A stretch of DNA of 49,253 bases from Solobacterium sp. (lineage in GTDB: Bacteria; Bacillota_I; Bacilli_A; Erysipelotrichales; Erysipelotrichaceae): NCBI GenBank assembly GCA_024698805.1, contig JAILQT010000073.1, positions 1 through 49,253 on the forward strand, written 5' to 3'. The notes beneath the pieces were generated by a model. It ran no database searches, was not told the DNA's origin, and was given only the letters and a program-made list of their open reading frames with translations. This document shows positions 18,984-25,102 of this stretch, piece after piece. Within the stretch, counting starts at the first letter, position 1; the number at the start of each line of letters is the position of its first letter. The position numbers and the translations under genes were made by a program.

Positions 18984-19008
18984 AAAAAGAACGGATCATC
19001 TCCGTTCT
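18984..19008 (-). terminator. Terminator between membrane protein and GH3 gene
   Basis: On the minus strand AGAACGGA-GATGA-TCCGTTCT is followed by TTTT. It contains the stop codon of the upstream small membrane protein, and the GH3 -10 box starts within a few bases of its T-run. Confidence 0.85.
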
Positions 19009-19313
19009 ATGCTTCTGTGACTGATCTTTTCCGTTATGGACAGGACCAGGATTACAGCTGCCGCGATCACCAGGAACGTGACAAGGAAGCTTACCGGGCT
19101 GAACCCGAGACTGTGACTGTCGGAAGTCTCCGGCGTCATCGCATAGATATGCGAGACACGCAGGCCGAAGCCGTTTTCAGCAGTGATCTCGCCGCCGTGC
19201 ATCTTCAGCGACCATTTCAGATAATGCGTATCCAGGAACGATCTGTAGTTGATATACATGCCCGCAAGCGTGATCAGAAGTGCGCTCAGCGCCGCGATTA
19301 CCGGTCTCTTCAT
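18996..19313 (-). CDS. Small two-helix membrane protein, unknown function
   Basis: A 105-residue protein with one N-terminal transmembrane helix (about 4-22) and a second one (about 72-94), flanking an approximately 50-residue loop that is probably extracytoplasmic; the tail is basic. I recognise no family. GGGTGA precedes the ATG. The upstream edge is the left attachment repeat of the integrated element only 31 bases away. Before integration this gene would have followed tRNA-Leu on the same strand; now it lies downstream of the integrase gene and could be reached by its read-through. Confidence 0.7.
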   Translation of the reverse strand: MKRPVIAALSALLITLAGMYINYRSFLDTHYLKWSLKMHGGEITAENGFGLRVSHIYAMTPETSDSHSLGFSPVSFLVTFLVIAAAVILVLSITEKISHRSIERR

Positions 19314-19344
19314 CTTGTTTCACCCCTGTATGCAAAACCGCACA

Positions 19345-19373
19345 AAAGAAAAGTGCCCCCGGCCGGACTCGAA
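19345..19373 (+). repeat. Left attachment site (attL core, tRNA-Leu 3' copy)
   Basis: These 29 bases are identical to 24816-24844. The sequence is the 3' end of tRNA-Leu (T-arm and acceptor, on the minus strand) plus the T-rich tail after it. Beyond base 19373 the similarity stops abruptly (GACGG versus CCGGC), so this copy is a tRNA fragment and not a functional gene. It marks the left end of the integrated element. Confidence 0.92.
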
Positions 19374-19414
19374 GACGGCCGATTTTGTTATATGGCGTAT
19401 AGCAGTTTTAATTC

Positions 19415-19435
19415 TGATACACAATTTGATACACA
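19415..19435 (+). repeat. Left integrase arm-type repeats (TGATACACA x2)
   Basis: TGATACACA occurs at 19415-19423 and 19427-19435, a 12-base period, beside attL. The same nonamer is paired beside attR (24675-24683, 24686-24694) in the same orientation. Paired short direct repeats flanking both att cores are what arm-type integrase sites look like; the role is inferred. Confidence 0.6.
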
Positions 19436-19447
19436 GAACTGTCAATT

Positions 19448-20593
19448 TTATGCCATTTTTCGAGAAATCTCATTGATTGCCGTTGCTCTGTCCGCATCGT
19501 TGGATGTAGCATAATCAAGTGACATTGTAGCCGATTCATGACCCATCAGATCACGGATAACAGGAGACGCAACACCTGCCCTGTACAGGTCAGTGCTGAA
19601 CTGATGACGGAGCATGTACAACGTGAAGTCAACACCGCACTGTTTACGTACATGCAATACAAGCGTATCTATATCGTCAATGCTGAACAGATTGCCGTGA
19701 TAGTCTGCGAGGATGAAATCATGCCGCGACCATGCAAGACATTCACGCAGGATCGGACGCAGCTTTTCTGAAATCGGAACGATACGCCGTGATTTTTCCG
19801 TCTTCGTTGCCCCGATATCATTATAACTTTCGTGAGTACTGCGAACAGCCTTATTTACCGAAATATTCCCGGCGATGAGGTTAATATCTTCTCTTCTTAA
19901 TGCGAAGCATTCAGCAGGACGCGAGCCCGTATATCTCATAATCTGAATAGCATAGAACAGAGCCATTGAACGATAATGACCAGTGATTGAAGCGGAATTG
20001 TATTCAACGAGACAGTCACAGAATGTTTTCAGGTCTTCATCACTGATATCTTTTTTGCGTGGTGTACCCTGTACGCATTCCGGGATAACTACCGCTACAG
20101 TCCTGTCAATCACATTGATACCGAGCAATGCAGATACTTTATAAATCTGCCTCCATACCGCAAGCAGGCCGGATGTCGCCCGTTTTGTGTGCGTCTTTGC
20201 GTATTCATTTATTGACTGCTGAATATCTGCGGATGTGATCTTATCAATCGTCAGTTTTCCGTACTTCTCGATACCCTGACGGTAATAGATATCATGCTTG
20301 TCTTTCGTTTTCATTCTCATAGTGATGAGGTTGTTAGTCTCCTGATACAATTCAGCAACGGTTTTAAACTGTGATACAGATATGCCTTTTGCCATGTTGA
20401 CCAGCATTTCATCACGCAACTGACAAGCGAACTGCAAAGCGCTTTTTTTACTGGGAAAATCCGAAATCAGAACGGATTTCATGACCGTCTGACCGTATGC
20501 CCTGATTGTAATCTGATACGATTCAGTCCCCTTTTTGCTAGTACGCAGCGTGATGTATTTTTCTTTCTTCGTTGTCTTCTTAGCCTTAGCCAT
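19448..20593 (-). CDS. int: Tyrosine recombinase / phage-type integrase
   Basis: A 381-residue integrase. Residues about 5-60 form a basic arm-binding region (KKTTKKEKYITLR), about 75-165 a SAM-like core-binding domain, and about 180-375 the catalytic domain. Catalytic residues visible are Arg in YTGSRPAECFALR, Lys in TKTEKSRRIVPI, Arg in YMLRHQFSTDLYR (Tyr replaces the first His of the H-x-x-R box), His in LMGHES and the nucleophilic Tyr in SLDYATS. It would catalyse integration at tRNA-Leu. ATG 20593 has AGGGGG five bases upstream. It is third in an operon behind the repressor and a 66-residue protein. Confidence 0.93.
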   Translation of the reverse strand: MAKAKKTTKKEKYITLRTSKKGTESYQITIRAYGQTVMKSVLISDFPSKKSALQFACQLRDEMLVNMAKGISVSQFKTVAELYQETNNLITMRMKTKDKHDIYYRQGIEKYGKLTIDKITSADIQQSINEYAKTHTKRATSGLLAVWRQIYKVSALLGINVIDRTVAVVIPECVQGTPRKKDISDEDLKTFCDCLVEYNSASITGHYRSMALFYAIQIMRYTGSRPAECFALRREDINLIAGNISVNKAVRSTHESYNDIGATKTEKSRRIVPISEKLRPILRECLAWSRHDFILADYHGNLFSIDDIDTLVLHVRKQCGVDFTLYMLRHQFSTDLYRAGVASPVIRDLMGHESATMSLDYATSNDADRATAINEISRKMA

Positions 20594-20603
20594 GATTGCC
20601 CCC

Positions 20604-20804
20604 TTATTCTGTGGACTGACCGTCAATCATCCGCATCCTGTTAATAATGTCTGTGCTGATCTTATCGTAGAAGATCATTACATCGTTCTGAATTTCTTCA
20701 GTGCATGAGCCGATATTGATTTCATTATTCAAATATGAACTCATGAGAGCCGTCAGAGCGTTCAAATCGTCAATGCATTCACTAAGTGTAGTATTCTTAT
20801 TCAT
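20604..20804 (-). CDS. Small acidic element protein, unknown function
   Basis: A 66-residue, mostly helical acidic protein (LSECIDDLNALTALMSSYL...) without a recognised family. Its ATG overlaps the last codons of the upstream repressor gene by eight bases, and its stop lies ten bases before the integrase start, so it is embedded in the repressor-integrase operon. Overlap on both sides and consistent codon use support expression. Confidence 0.65.
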   Translation of the reverse strand: MNKNTTLSECIDDLNALTALMSSYLNNEINIGSCTEEIQNDVMIFYDKISTDIINRMRMIDGQSTE

Positions 20805-21408
20805 TTTTTGTTTTCCTTTCTTTCTTTCGCCTTACTGTCTGCACGGTACGGTACTGCAGTGAAGAATCACGATTGATCTTCTCAACGATGCATTCAAACA
20901 GTGCATCAGTAGAAACTGCAGGTTGCAGACCTTGTTTTTCAATGTCACGCAGATACTGATGATAAGATATCTGACCGCCGTTGTTATCGGATACATGCAG
21001 ATAATCATCTGCGAGCAATTCCAACAGCTTATCAAGAAGTGATGTGATTTCCTGCCCCCTATCGAGCATTTCAGCATCCTTTTTTATACTGTGGTAATAT
21101 CCGAAACGTGAAACGTCGATCAGTGACCCGTCAGCATCCGTCTCATAGATTTTTTCTTTACCAGTACGATCATATCCCCGTAACCAGTCAGGGTCACATC
21201 TGAGATACTGAGCCATTAAATCGATATCAGTTAATGTAAACTTCTCTTCTCTACGATACTTGTACCATACTTGTGGTTCTTCATAACCTAACGCCTTAAT
21301 AATGTCAGTTGGTCTTTTCCCTCTAGTCTTCATTACATCCTCAAGATTCTTTCGGGAAATCGGGACTCTGTATTCTCGTTTTTTCACTGTAATACCCCCA
21401 TATCTCAT
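20797..21408 (-). CDS. XRE-like HTH transcriptional regulator (element repressor)
   Basis: About 203 residues. The N-terminal part (ISRKNLEDVMKTRGKRPTDI ... YKYRREEKFTLTDIDLMAQ ... CDPDWLRGYD) has the layout of an HTH_XRE domain; the C-terminal part is helical and ends in a basic tail. Position and divergent transcription from a Cro-like gene make it the probable lysogeny-type repressor. ATG 21408 is preferred because GAGG lies six bases before it; an ATG at 21459 sits where the transcript is expected to start and would add a 17-residue extension; a GTG at 21390 is also possible. A near-perfect inverted repeat spans the leader. Confidence 0.72.
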   Translation of the reverse strand: MRYGGITVKKREYRVPISRKNLEDVMKTRGKRPTDIIKALGYEEPQVWYKYRREEKFTLTDIDLMAQYLRCDPDWLRGYDRTGKEKIYETDADGSLIDVSRFGYYHSIKKDAEMLDRGQEITSLLDKLLELLADDYLHVSDNNGGQISYHQYLRDIEKQGLQPAVSTDALFECIVEKINRDSSLQYRTVQTVRRKKERKTKNE

Positions 21409-21459
21409 ATGAAACCTCAGTTTATTTTTCGTTACTCTATTTTTATACTCAGGTTTCAT
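21409..21459. promoter_or_regulatory. Inverted repeat in repressor leader (operator or RBS-sequestering hairpin)
   Basis: ATGAAACCTCAG (21409-21420) and CTCAGGTTTCAT (21448-21459) are inverted copies with 11 of 12 matches, separated by 27 bases. A minus-strand TATAAT (21468-21473) would start transcription near 21460, placing both arms in the 5' leader. The right arm in RNA would cover the GAGG ribosome site of the repressor gene. It could be a repressor operator pair or an RNA hairpin. Confidence 0.5.
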
Positions 21460-21512
21460 TATAATTATAGGCGTAGCCGTTGGAAATTACAATGGCACGG
21501 AGGTAAATATCT

Positions 21513-21710
21513 ATGAAAAACTCAAAATTAAAGTCTTATCTTTTCGAAAATCAGTTGAGTCAGCGTAAAGCATCAAAGATTCTGAGCATGGACTCATCCG
21601 ATTTTTCAAAACTGCTTAAGTACGAACTGAGCGAAGCGGAGCAGGACAAAATGATTGAAACCATCAGACAGCACCTGCAGGAGCGTGAAAACCATAATGA
21701 CCATGCGTGA
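21513..21710 (+). CDS. Small Cro-like HTH protein
   Basis: A 65-residue protein; LSQRKASKILSMDSSDFSKL fits a helix-turn-helix with recognition helix around residues 27-35. It is the first gene of the rightward element operon, divergent from the repressor, the position of Cro in temperate phages. GGAGGT nine bases before the ATG is a strong ribosome site. The DNA target is presumably the shared intergenic region, which is inference. Confidence 0.72.
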   Translation: MKNSKLKSYLFENQLSQRKASKILSMDSSDFSKLLKYELSEAEQDKMIETIRQHLQERENHNDHA

Positions 21711-21963
21711 TCCCGATCTGAAAAGCGATTTTCTGACATCTGAGGAAGTACCGAAAGAATACCCGTTCACTGCTAGAATGTTGCGGTATTACAGACAGAA
21801 AAAACTGCTGAGATACGGACAGTACGGGAAACGGATTGTATACCGCCGTTCATGGTTAGATGCATTCTGCGAGGAATGGAGCGGTATAGATATGTCTTCA
21901 CCTGAAAAGGTCGATTATGCGATTGCCTGCCGTGAATACGAAAAAAGGCACGGTCTGAACTGA
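21697..21963 (+). CDS. Excisionase-like HTH protein
   Basis: An 88-residue winged-HTH candidate: LTSEEVPKEYPFTARMLRYY, then YGKRIVYRRSWLDAFCEEW, which is the pattern of excisionase/MerR-type HTH_17 proteins. Placement early in the rightward operon fits a recombination directionality factor partnering the integrase. The start overlaps the preceding gene's end by 14 bases; ATG 21697 or 21703 is possible and no strong ribosome site decides between them. Confidence 0.68.
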   Translation: MTMRDPDLKSDFLTSEEVPKEYPFTARMLRYYRQKKLLRYGQYGKRIVYRRSWLDAFCEEWSGIDMSSPEKVDYAIACREYEKRHGLN

Positions 21964-21978
21964 TGGAGATCAAACAAC

Positions 21979-22326
21979 ATGACAGATGACCAGACCGAAA
22001 CAATCATAAAAGGCTTGAGAACGATTTATTCAAAGCTGAATGAGCTTAATGACAATGTGTGTGCGGTATCTCATTGCATAAGCAGCAACACCGCAGAGGT
22101 GAACAAAAGGCAGGAAACAACCGCCCGTATATTGGAAATGATTGATAGCACATTGTTAATCGTCCGTGAAGCGGTGACGGCTTTCACACCTGTACTGAAT
22201 CAGATTAAAGAATCTGCGAAGTTGACCGAAGCGCACACGATGACAGAACGAAACCATGTTTTCAGAATCCTGCATTATATTAGAGGAGATTCTGAACAGG
22301 ATACACGAGAGGAAATAGAAGAATGA
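21979..22326 (+). CDS. Coiled-coil element protein, unknown function
   Basis: A 115-residue hydrophilic, almost entirely helical protein with heptad-like spacing (IKGLRTIYSKLNELNDNV ... ILEMIDSTLLIVREAV). No family is recognised. TGGAGATC lies eight to ten bases before the ATG. Its stop overlaps the start of the RepA-like ATPase (ATGA), so it is translationally coupled and may be a replication accessory protein; that role is a guess. Confidence 0.6.
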   Translation: MTDDQTETIIKGLRTIYSKLNELNDNVCAVSHCISSNTAEVNKRQETTARILEMIDSTLLIVREAVTAFTPVLNQIKESAKLTEAHTMTERNHVFRILHYIRGDSEQDTREEIEE

Positions 22327-23420
22327 GCCTTGAAGATTTGCTACCAAATACATTTAACGATATCCCGGCAGGTGACCAAGATTTAATCAAATCTGCGGAT
22401 AAGTTGGATGATAGCCCTATAGAATGGTTAATTCCCAATTGGATACCAAAGCGTGGTATTACTCTGTTGGGCAGTGACGGCGGAGTAGGTAAAACGTTTG
22501 TATGGGTCTCTTTGCTTGCGAGTATTTCCAAGGGTGAAAACACATTCTTATGTTCTAATACTGAGCCTGTCAGCAACCACACTGTATTATGTTTTTCCGG
22601 GGAAGATCCTGAAAACATACTGCGTCAGCGTTTCGAGCAGGCAGGCGCTGACCTGCATAATATCCGAGTAGTTGCACAGGATACGAAGCAGGATCAAATC
22701 ACGTTTGATGATACCTTGATCCATGAAGCCATGGAACGGTACAAGCCCTCTATCATTGTGTTTGATCCTCTGCAGGCTTTTCTAGCAAGCACTATAGACA
22801 TGAGTAGACGCAACCACATGAGAAAAGCGACGCAGCCGATAAGTTACCTTGCATCAGAATATGACTGTGCTGTTATCATCGTAATGCATACAAACAAGCG
22901 TTCAGGAGAATACGGGCGTAACAAATTAGCTGATTCTGCTGACTTATGGGATATAGCACGGCAGGTCTTAATGTGCGGATTTACTAAAGACAAAGACAGA
23001 TATATTTCTGTTGAAAAATCCAATTTCGGAGACAAAGACAGCGTGCAATCTGTTATGTTCAATCTCGACGGGGGACGGGTTAACATAGTCGGTTATTCAA
23101 ATAATAAAATGTCCGACTTTGAAAGCGAGAAGACCAACAATCAAAACGGACAGCCGAAAAGACCCACGAAGAAGCAGAAATGTGCTGATGCCATTCTTGA
23201 AATACTGAGGAATGAGGGGGGACATTTTGATTCCACAGAGTTAACTGAGAGATTGCAAGATGACTTTAGCGGTAAAACAATTGAAAAAGCAAAATCGCAA
23301 TTGAAGAACGCAGGATTTACAGATTATCAAAAGCAGTCTAGCGGTAAAACAATCATTACACTGACAGGTATCACTGAGCCTGAAGACCTATTCTCTAGTG
23401 GTGAAAATATGGGTATTTAG
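22323..23420 (+). CDS. RepA/DnaB-like AAA ATPase (AAA_25)
   Basis: A 365-residue RecA-fold ATPase. Walker A is LLGSDGGVGKTF (about residues 48-59), Walker B is PSIIVFDPLQAF, and a RepA-type IIVMHTNKRSGEYGRNKLADSA segment follows with sensor His. After about residue 270 a linker (NNQNGQPKRPTKKQK) leads to a winged-helix-like C-terminal domain. Proteins of this class are hexameric helicases in plasmids, phages and satellites, so it probably replicates the excised element. No primase is encoded. The ATG overlaps the preceding gene by four bases. Confidence 0.82.
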   Translation: MSLEDLLPNTFNDIPAGDQDLIKSADKLDDSPIEWLIPNWIPKRGITLLGSDGGVGKTFVWVSLLASISKGENTFLCSNTEPVSNHTVLCFSGEDPENILRQRFEQAGADLHNIRVVAQDTKQDQITFDDTLIHEAMERYKPSIIVFDPLQAFLASTIDMSRRNHMRKATQPISYLASEYDCAVIIVMHTNKRSGEYGRNKLADSADLWDIARQVLMCGFTKDKDRYISVEKSNFGDKDSVQSVMFNLDGGRVNIVGYSNNKMSDFESEKTNNQNGQPKRPTKKQKCADAILEILRNEGGHFDSTELTERLQDDFSGKTIEKAKSQLKNAGFTDYQKQSSGKTIITLTGITEPEDLFSSGENMGI

Positions 23421-23554
23421 GGTGCTGAGGGTACTCAGACACAGCCTAAACACCCAAAACCCCCAGTTTATGAACACCTGATAAAAGGGCGTGAGGGTTA
23501 AGAAATGACAATACAACTGAATACATCCCGATCAATGGACGGGACAAGCCAGCC

Positions 23555-23596
23555 AAAGGGCATTACCACAATCACACTGTGGATGCCCTTTCTTTG
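23555..23596 (+). terminator. Hairpin terminator after RepA-like gene
   Basis: AAAGGGCAT/ATGCCCTTT with an inner CCACA/TGTGG stem, followed by CTTTG. It lies inside the longest open frame of the next gene (start 23505), which argues for the later start at 23625. The short T-run makes it a moderate terminator or attenuator. Confidence 0.65.
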
Positions 23597-23624
23597 TTTA
23601 GATTCTCAATCGCAGGAGGTAAAC

Positions 23625-23861
23625 ATGAAAGCGATATTAAAGGATCGTAAAACACCGTTTGAGATTTCAGCAATACATGACCATTCAGTAATGGCATTCA
23701 TTGAAAATGTCCGGGTGGTAATCCCGATTCATGACAACCTCGAAAGTAAACCGGAATACAAGCAGTACAATCTGATGACACTGCTTAATGCTATCAAAAG
23801 AGGGAAGCTGATTATTCAGATTAACAAGGAATATGGAGGTGCTAGAGATGAAAAAAAATAA
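23625..23861 (+). CDS. Small element protein, unknown function
   Basis: A 78-residue alpha/beta-looking protein (MKAILKDRKTPFEISAIHDH at the start). No family is recognised. CAGGAGGTAAAC directly upstream of ATG 23625 is the best ribosome site in the element. It overlaps the next gene's start by 14 bases, indicating co-translation. Confidence 0.65.
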   Translation: MKAILKDRKTPFEISAIHDHSVMAFIENVRVVIPIHDNLESKPEYKQYNLMTLLNAIKRGKLIIQINKEYGGARDEKK

Positions 23862-24114
23862 TAGAAACAGAGTTGAACAGACCATCACGATTTATGAAAC
23901 CAAGATCGTTTACAGACACCCCACAAAGCCGTTAACGCTTGTATCAGACGGGACAATAGACAATACAAGGGTCTTAATCAATCGTCCTGAAGATGCATGG
24001 GGGGCGGAAATAGACCACGCTTACAGTCTGTCTGAACTGCTGTCAAAGTATGCGGATCAGATCATCGAAGACTATTATCAAGAACACTATCCTGAATTCA
24101 ATAATTACAGATAA
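23848..24114 (+). CDS. Small element protein, unknown function
   Basis: An 88-residue protein: a basic N-terminus (KKNNRNRVEQTITIYE), a central beta-rich region and an acidic C-terminal helix (SLSELLSKYADQIIEDYYQE). No family is recognised. GGAGGT lies seven bases before ATG 23848. It is the last gene of the rightward operon and ends in a strong terminator. Confidence 0.65.
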   Translation: MKKNNRNRVEQTITIYETKIVYRHPTKPLTLVSDGTIDNTRVLINRPEDAWGAEIDHAYSLSELLSKYADQIIEDYYQEHYPEFNNYR

Positions 24115-24154
24115 CCACAAAGACGGCATATCCTGCCGTTTTTTTGCTTTGTGG
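24115..24154 (+). terminator. Terminator of the element's rightward operon, nested inverted repeats
   Basis: The inner hairpin ACGGCA-TATCC-TGCCGT runs into TTTTTTT. An outer perfect repeat CCACAAAG (24115-24122) / CTTTGTGG (24147-24154) encloses both hairpin and T-run, a nested layout. Confidence 0.85.
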
Positions 24155-24204
24155 TAAAGAGCATTCCCCAGGAGCTTTTTTAACCGCCATATATCCCCCC
24201 GGTA

Positions 24205-24297
24205 CACCCCACAGCAGGAGCAAAACAAGCGGATAAAGCACCGGGCAGCCTGTAGCAAGCGTGATTATTCTATCGGATGATATGTAGTCCATCCTGA
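24205..24297 (+). repeat. Diverged direct repeat, copy A
   Basis: Starts CACCCCACAGCAGGAG and contains GGGCAGCCTGTAGCAAGCG and a GGATG...CATCC hairpin near its end. Copy B at 24362-24448 has the same order of blocks (CACCCCACAGGAG, GGAAGCCTGTATAAGCG, GATG...CATC) with substitutions and small gaps, at a period of about 157 bases. Confidence 0.55.
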
Positions 24298-24361
24298 AGG
24301 AAATCAGCGTCAGACAGCCCTGTACCATGGTCACACCCTCAGCCTGTGGAATGATCTGAAG

Positions 24362-24448
24362 CACCCCACAGGAGACGGAACAGCGTACAAGCCCGGGGGA
24401 AGCCTGTATAAGCGCATTCTTTCATCAGATGGGTATTTCATCATCCGA
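24362..24448 (+). repeat. Diverged direct repeat, copy B
   Basis: Second copy of the unit at 24205-24297. It also carries AGCGCATTC, which can pair with GAATGC just beyond the copy's end (24447-24452), making an additional stem around the shared terminal hairpin. Confidence 0.55.
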
Positions 24449-24674
24449 ATGCATACATGCGCTCTACCGCATCGTGGCGGTGCTTTACGGGTGCATTTTT
24501 GTATATTGTTATGCTAATTATTCAGTTATACAACACAACTAAAGGATACATTAGTTCACGGCAGGTTTTGTATGCATGAAAACAGTGATCCGAAGAATGG
24601 TATATTCTTAATCTTCACCTGCTGACAGCATGACAGACACACAGCACAAACAGACAATCATGATACCTGCTTTT

Positions 24675-24707
24675 TGATACACATTTGATACACAAAAGTT
24701 GTGTATC
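24675..24707 (+). repeat. Right integrase arm-type repeats (TGATACACA x2 plus inverted copy)
   Basis: TGATACACA at 24675-24683 and 24686-24694, followed by the inverted TGTGTATC at 24700-24707. These match the pair beside attL. Confidence 0.6.
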
Positions 24708-24740
24708 GTTATGACATAGTTATGACACAGTTATGCCATA
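24708..24740 (+). repeat. Three 11-bp direct repeats
   Basis: GTTATGACATA, GTTATGACACA and GTTATGCCATA follow one another without gaps, phased at one helical turn. Such phased iterons near att sites could bind an excisionase or initiator. Confidence 0.6.
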
Positions 24741-24751
24741 GTTTCATTGAA

Positions 24752-24776
24752 AAAAGCCTTAGTTTATAAGGCTTTT
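24752..24776. terminator. Hairpin near attR
   Basis: AAAAGCCTTA-GTTTA-TAAGGCTTTT, perfect ten-pair stem with A/T flanks on both strands. It sits between the iterons and attR and could end tRNA-Leu transcription on the minus strand or isolate the element. Confidence 0.6.
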
Positions 24777-24815
24777 CCCGAGATATGAGTATGGTATGAC
24801 AGTGATGTGTTAATT

Positions 24816-24844
24816 AAAGAAAAGTGCCCCCGGCCGGACTCGAA
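24816..24844 (+). repeat. Right attachment site (attR core) within tRNA-Leu
   Basis: The same 29 bases as 19345-19373; here they run into the intact tRNA-Leu gene, so the element's right end restores the tRNA 3' end. Confidence 0.92.
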
Positions 24845-24908
24845 CCGGCACGGTGTCGCCACCGGTGGATTTTGAGTCCACTACGTCTACCAATTCCATC
24901 ACGAGGGC
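24825..24908 (-). tRNA. tRNA-Leu (anticodon CAA)
   Basis: A type II tRNA of 84 bases. The acceptor GCCCTCG pairs with CGGGGGC (one wobble), with discriminator A. The anticodon stem GTGGA/TCCAC encloses CTCAAAA with anticodon CAA. A long variable arm (GGTGGCGACACC) and a T-arm GGTTCGAGTCC are present. CCA is not encoded. The 3' end coincides with the element's attR. Confidence 0.96.
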
Positions 24909-24919
24909 ATTGCTAAATC

Positions 24920-24948
24920 ATTCTAACGCAAATCATGTTTCCGTGCAA
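24920..24948 (-). promoter_or_regulatory. tRNA-Leu promoter
   Basis: On the minus strand TTGCAC, a 17-base spacer and TAGAAT, ending 11 bases before the tRNA 5' end. The tRNA-His gene has the same TAGAAT box and spacing. Confidence 0.75.
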
Positions 24949-25014
24949 CAAAGCAAAGGGCAGCACCGCTGCTGTATCCATTGTGCATACTGCATGAAAA
25001 GACTGCATCTGACC

Positions 25015-25043
25015 TTGACACACGCATGAAGAGTCCCTATACT
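25015..25043 (+). promoter_or_regulatory. Sigma-A promoter of the TetR-ABC operon
   Basis: TTGACA (25015-25020), exactly 17 bases, TATACT (25038-25043): near consensus. The start point would be about 25050, at the edge of the palindrome that follows. Confidence 0.88.
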
Positions 25044-25050
25044 GAAGATA

Positions 25051-25076
25051 TGTTATGCAACGCATGTTGCATAACA
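25051..25076. promoter_or_regulatory. TetR-type palindromic operator
   Basis: TGTTATGCAAC-GCAT-GTTGCATAACA: perfect 11-base arms around a four-base centre, placed at the predicted transcription start and before the TetR-family gene. Autorepression is the natural reading. Confidence 0.82.
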
Positions 25077-25102
25077 AGTGTTTTACAGAAAGGAGAATCC
25101 TT

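Larger units (their letters stand above)
24155..24660. other. Non-coding right end of the element
   Basis: About 500 bases without a credible reading frame. It holds two diverged direct copies of a roughly 90-base unit (24205-24297 and 24362-24448) and several short hairpins, then an AT-rich stretch to the attR region. A replication origin or structured RNAs are possible; I cannot distinguish them. Confidence 0.6.
19345..24844. mobile_element. 5.5-kb integrative element in tRNA-Leu(CAA)
   Basis: The element is bounded by 29-bp perfect direct repeats, has an integrase adjacent to the left end, and is more AT-rich than the flanks. Modules from left to right are: integrase, small protein and XRE-type repressor on the minus strand; then a divergent Cro-like protein, an excisionase-like HTH, a coiled-coil protein, a RepA-like AAA ATPase, two small proteins and a 650-base non-coding end. 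There is no capsid, terminase, relaxase or lysis gene and no obvious cargo. It resembles a minimal phage satellite or small replicating island. Whether it excises is unknown. Confidence 0.88.

Noticed and set aside
19345-19373. Second tRNA-Leu gene
   Set aside because: Only the 3' end matches; the sequence diverges inside the T-arm, so it is an attachment-site copy.
19448-20593. Integrase inactivated by loss of the first His in box II
   Set aside because: Tyr at this place is seen in many active tyrosine recombinases; Arg, Lys, Arg, His and Tyr are all present.
23505-23624. N-terminal extension of the 78-residue element protein
   Set aside because: The extension runs through a terminator-like hairpin and lacks a ribosome site; ATG 23625 has a strong one.
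24155-24660. CRISPR array in the repeat-bearing non-coding end
   Set aside because: Only two diverged, long copies; no short identical repeats or regular spacers and no cas genes.
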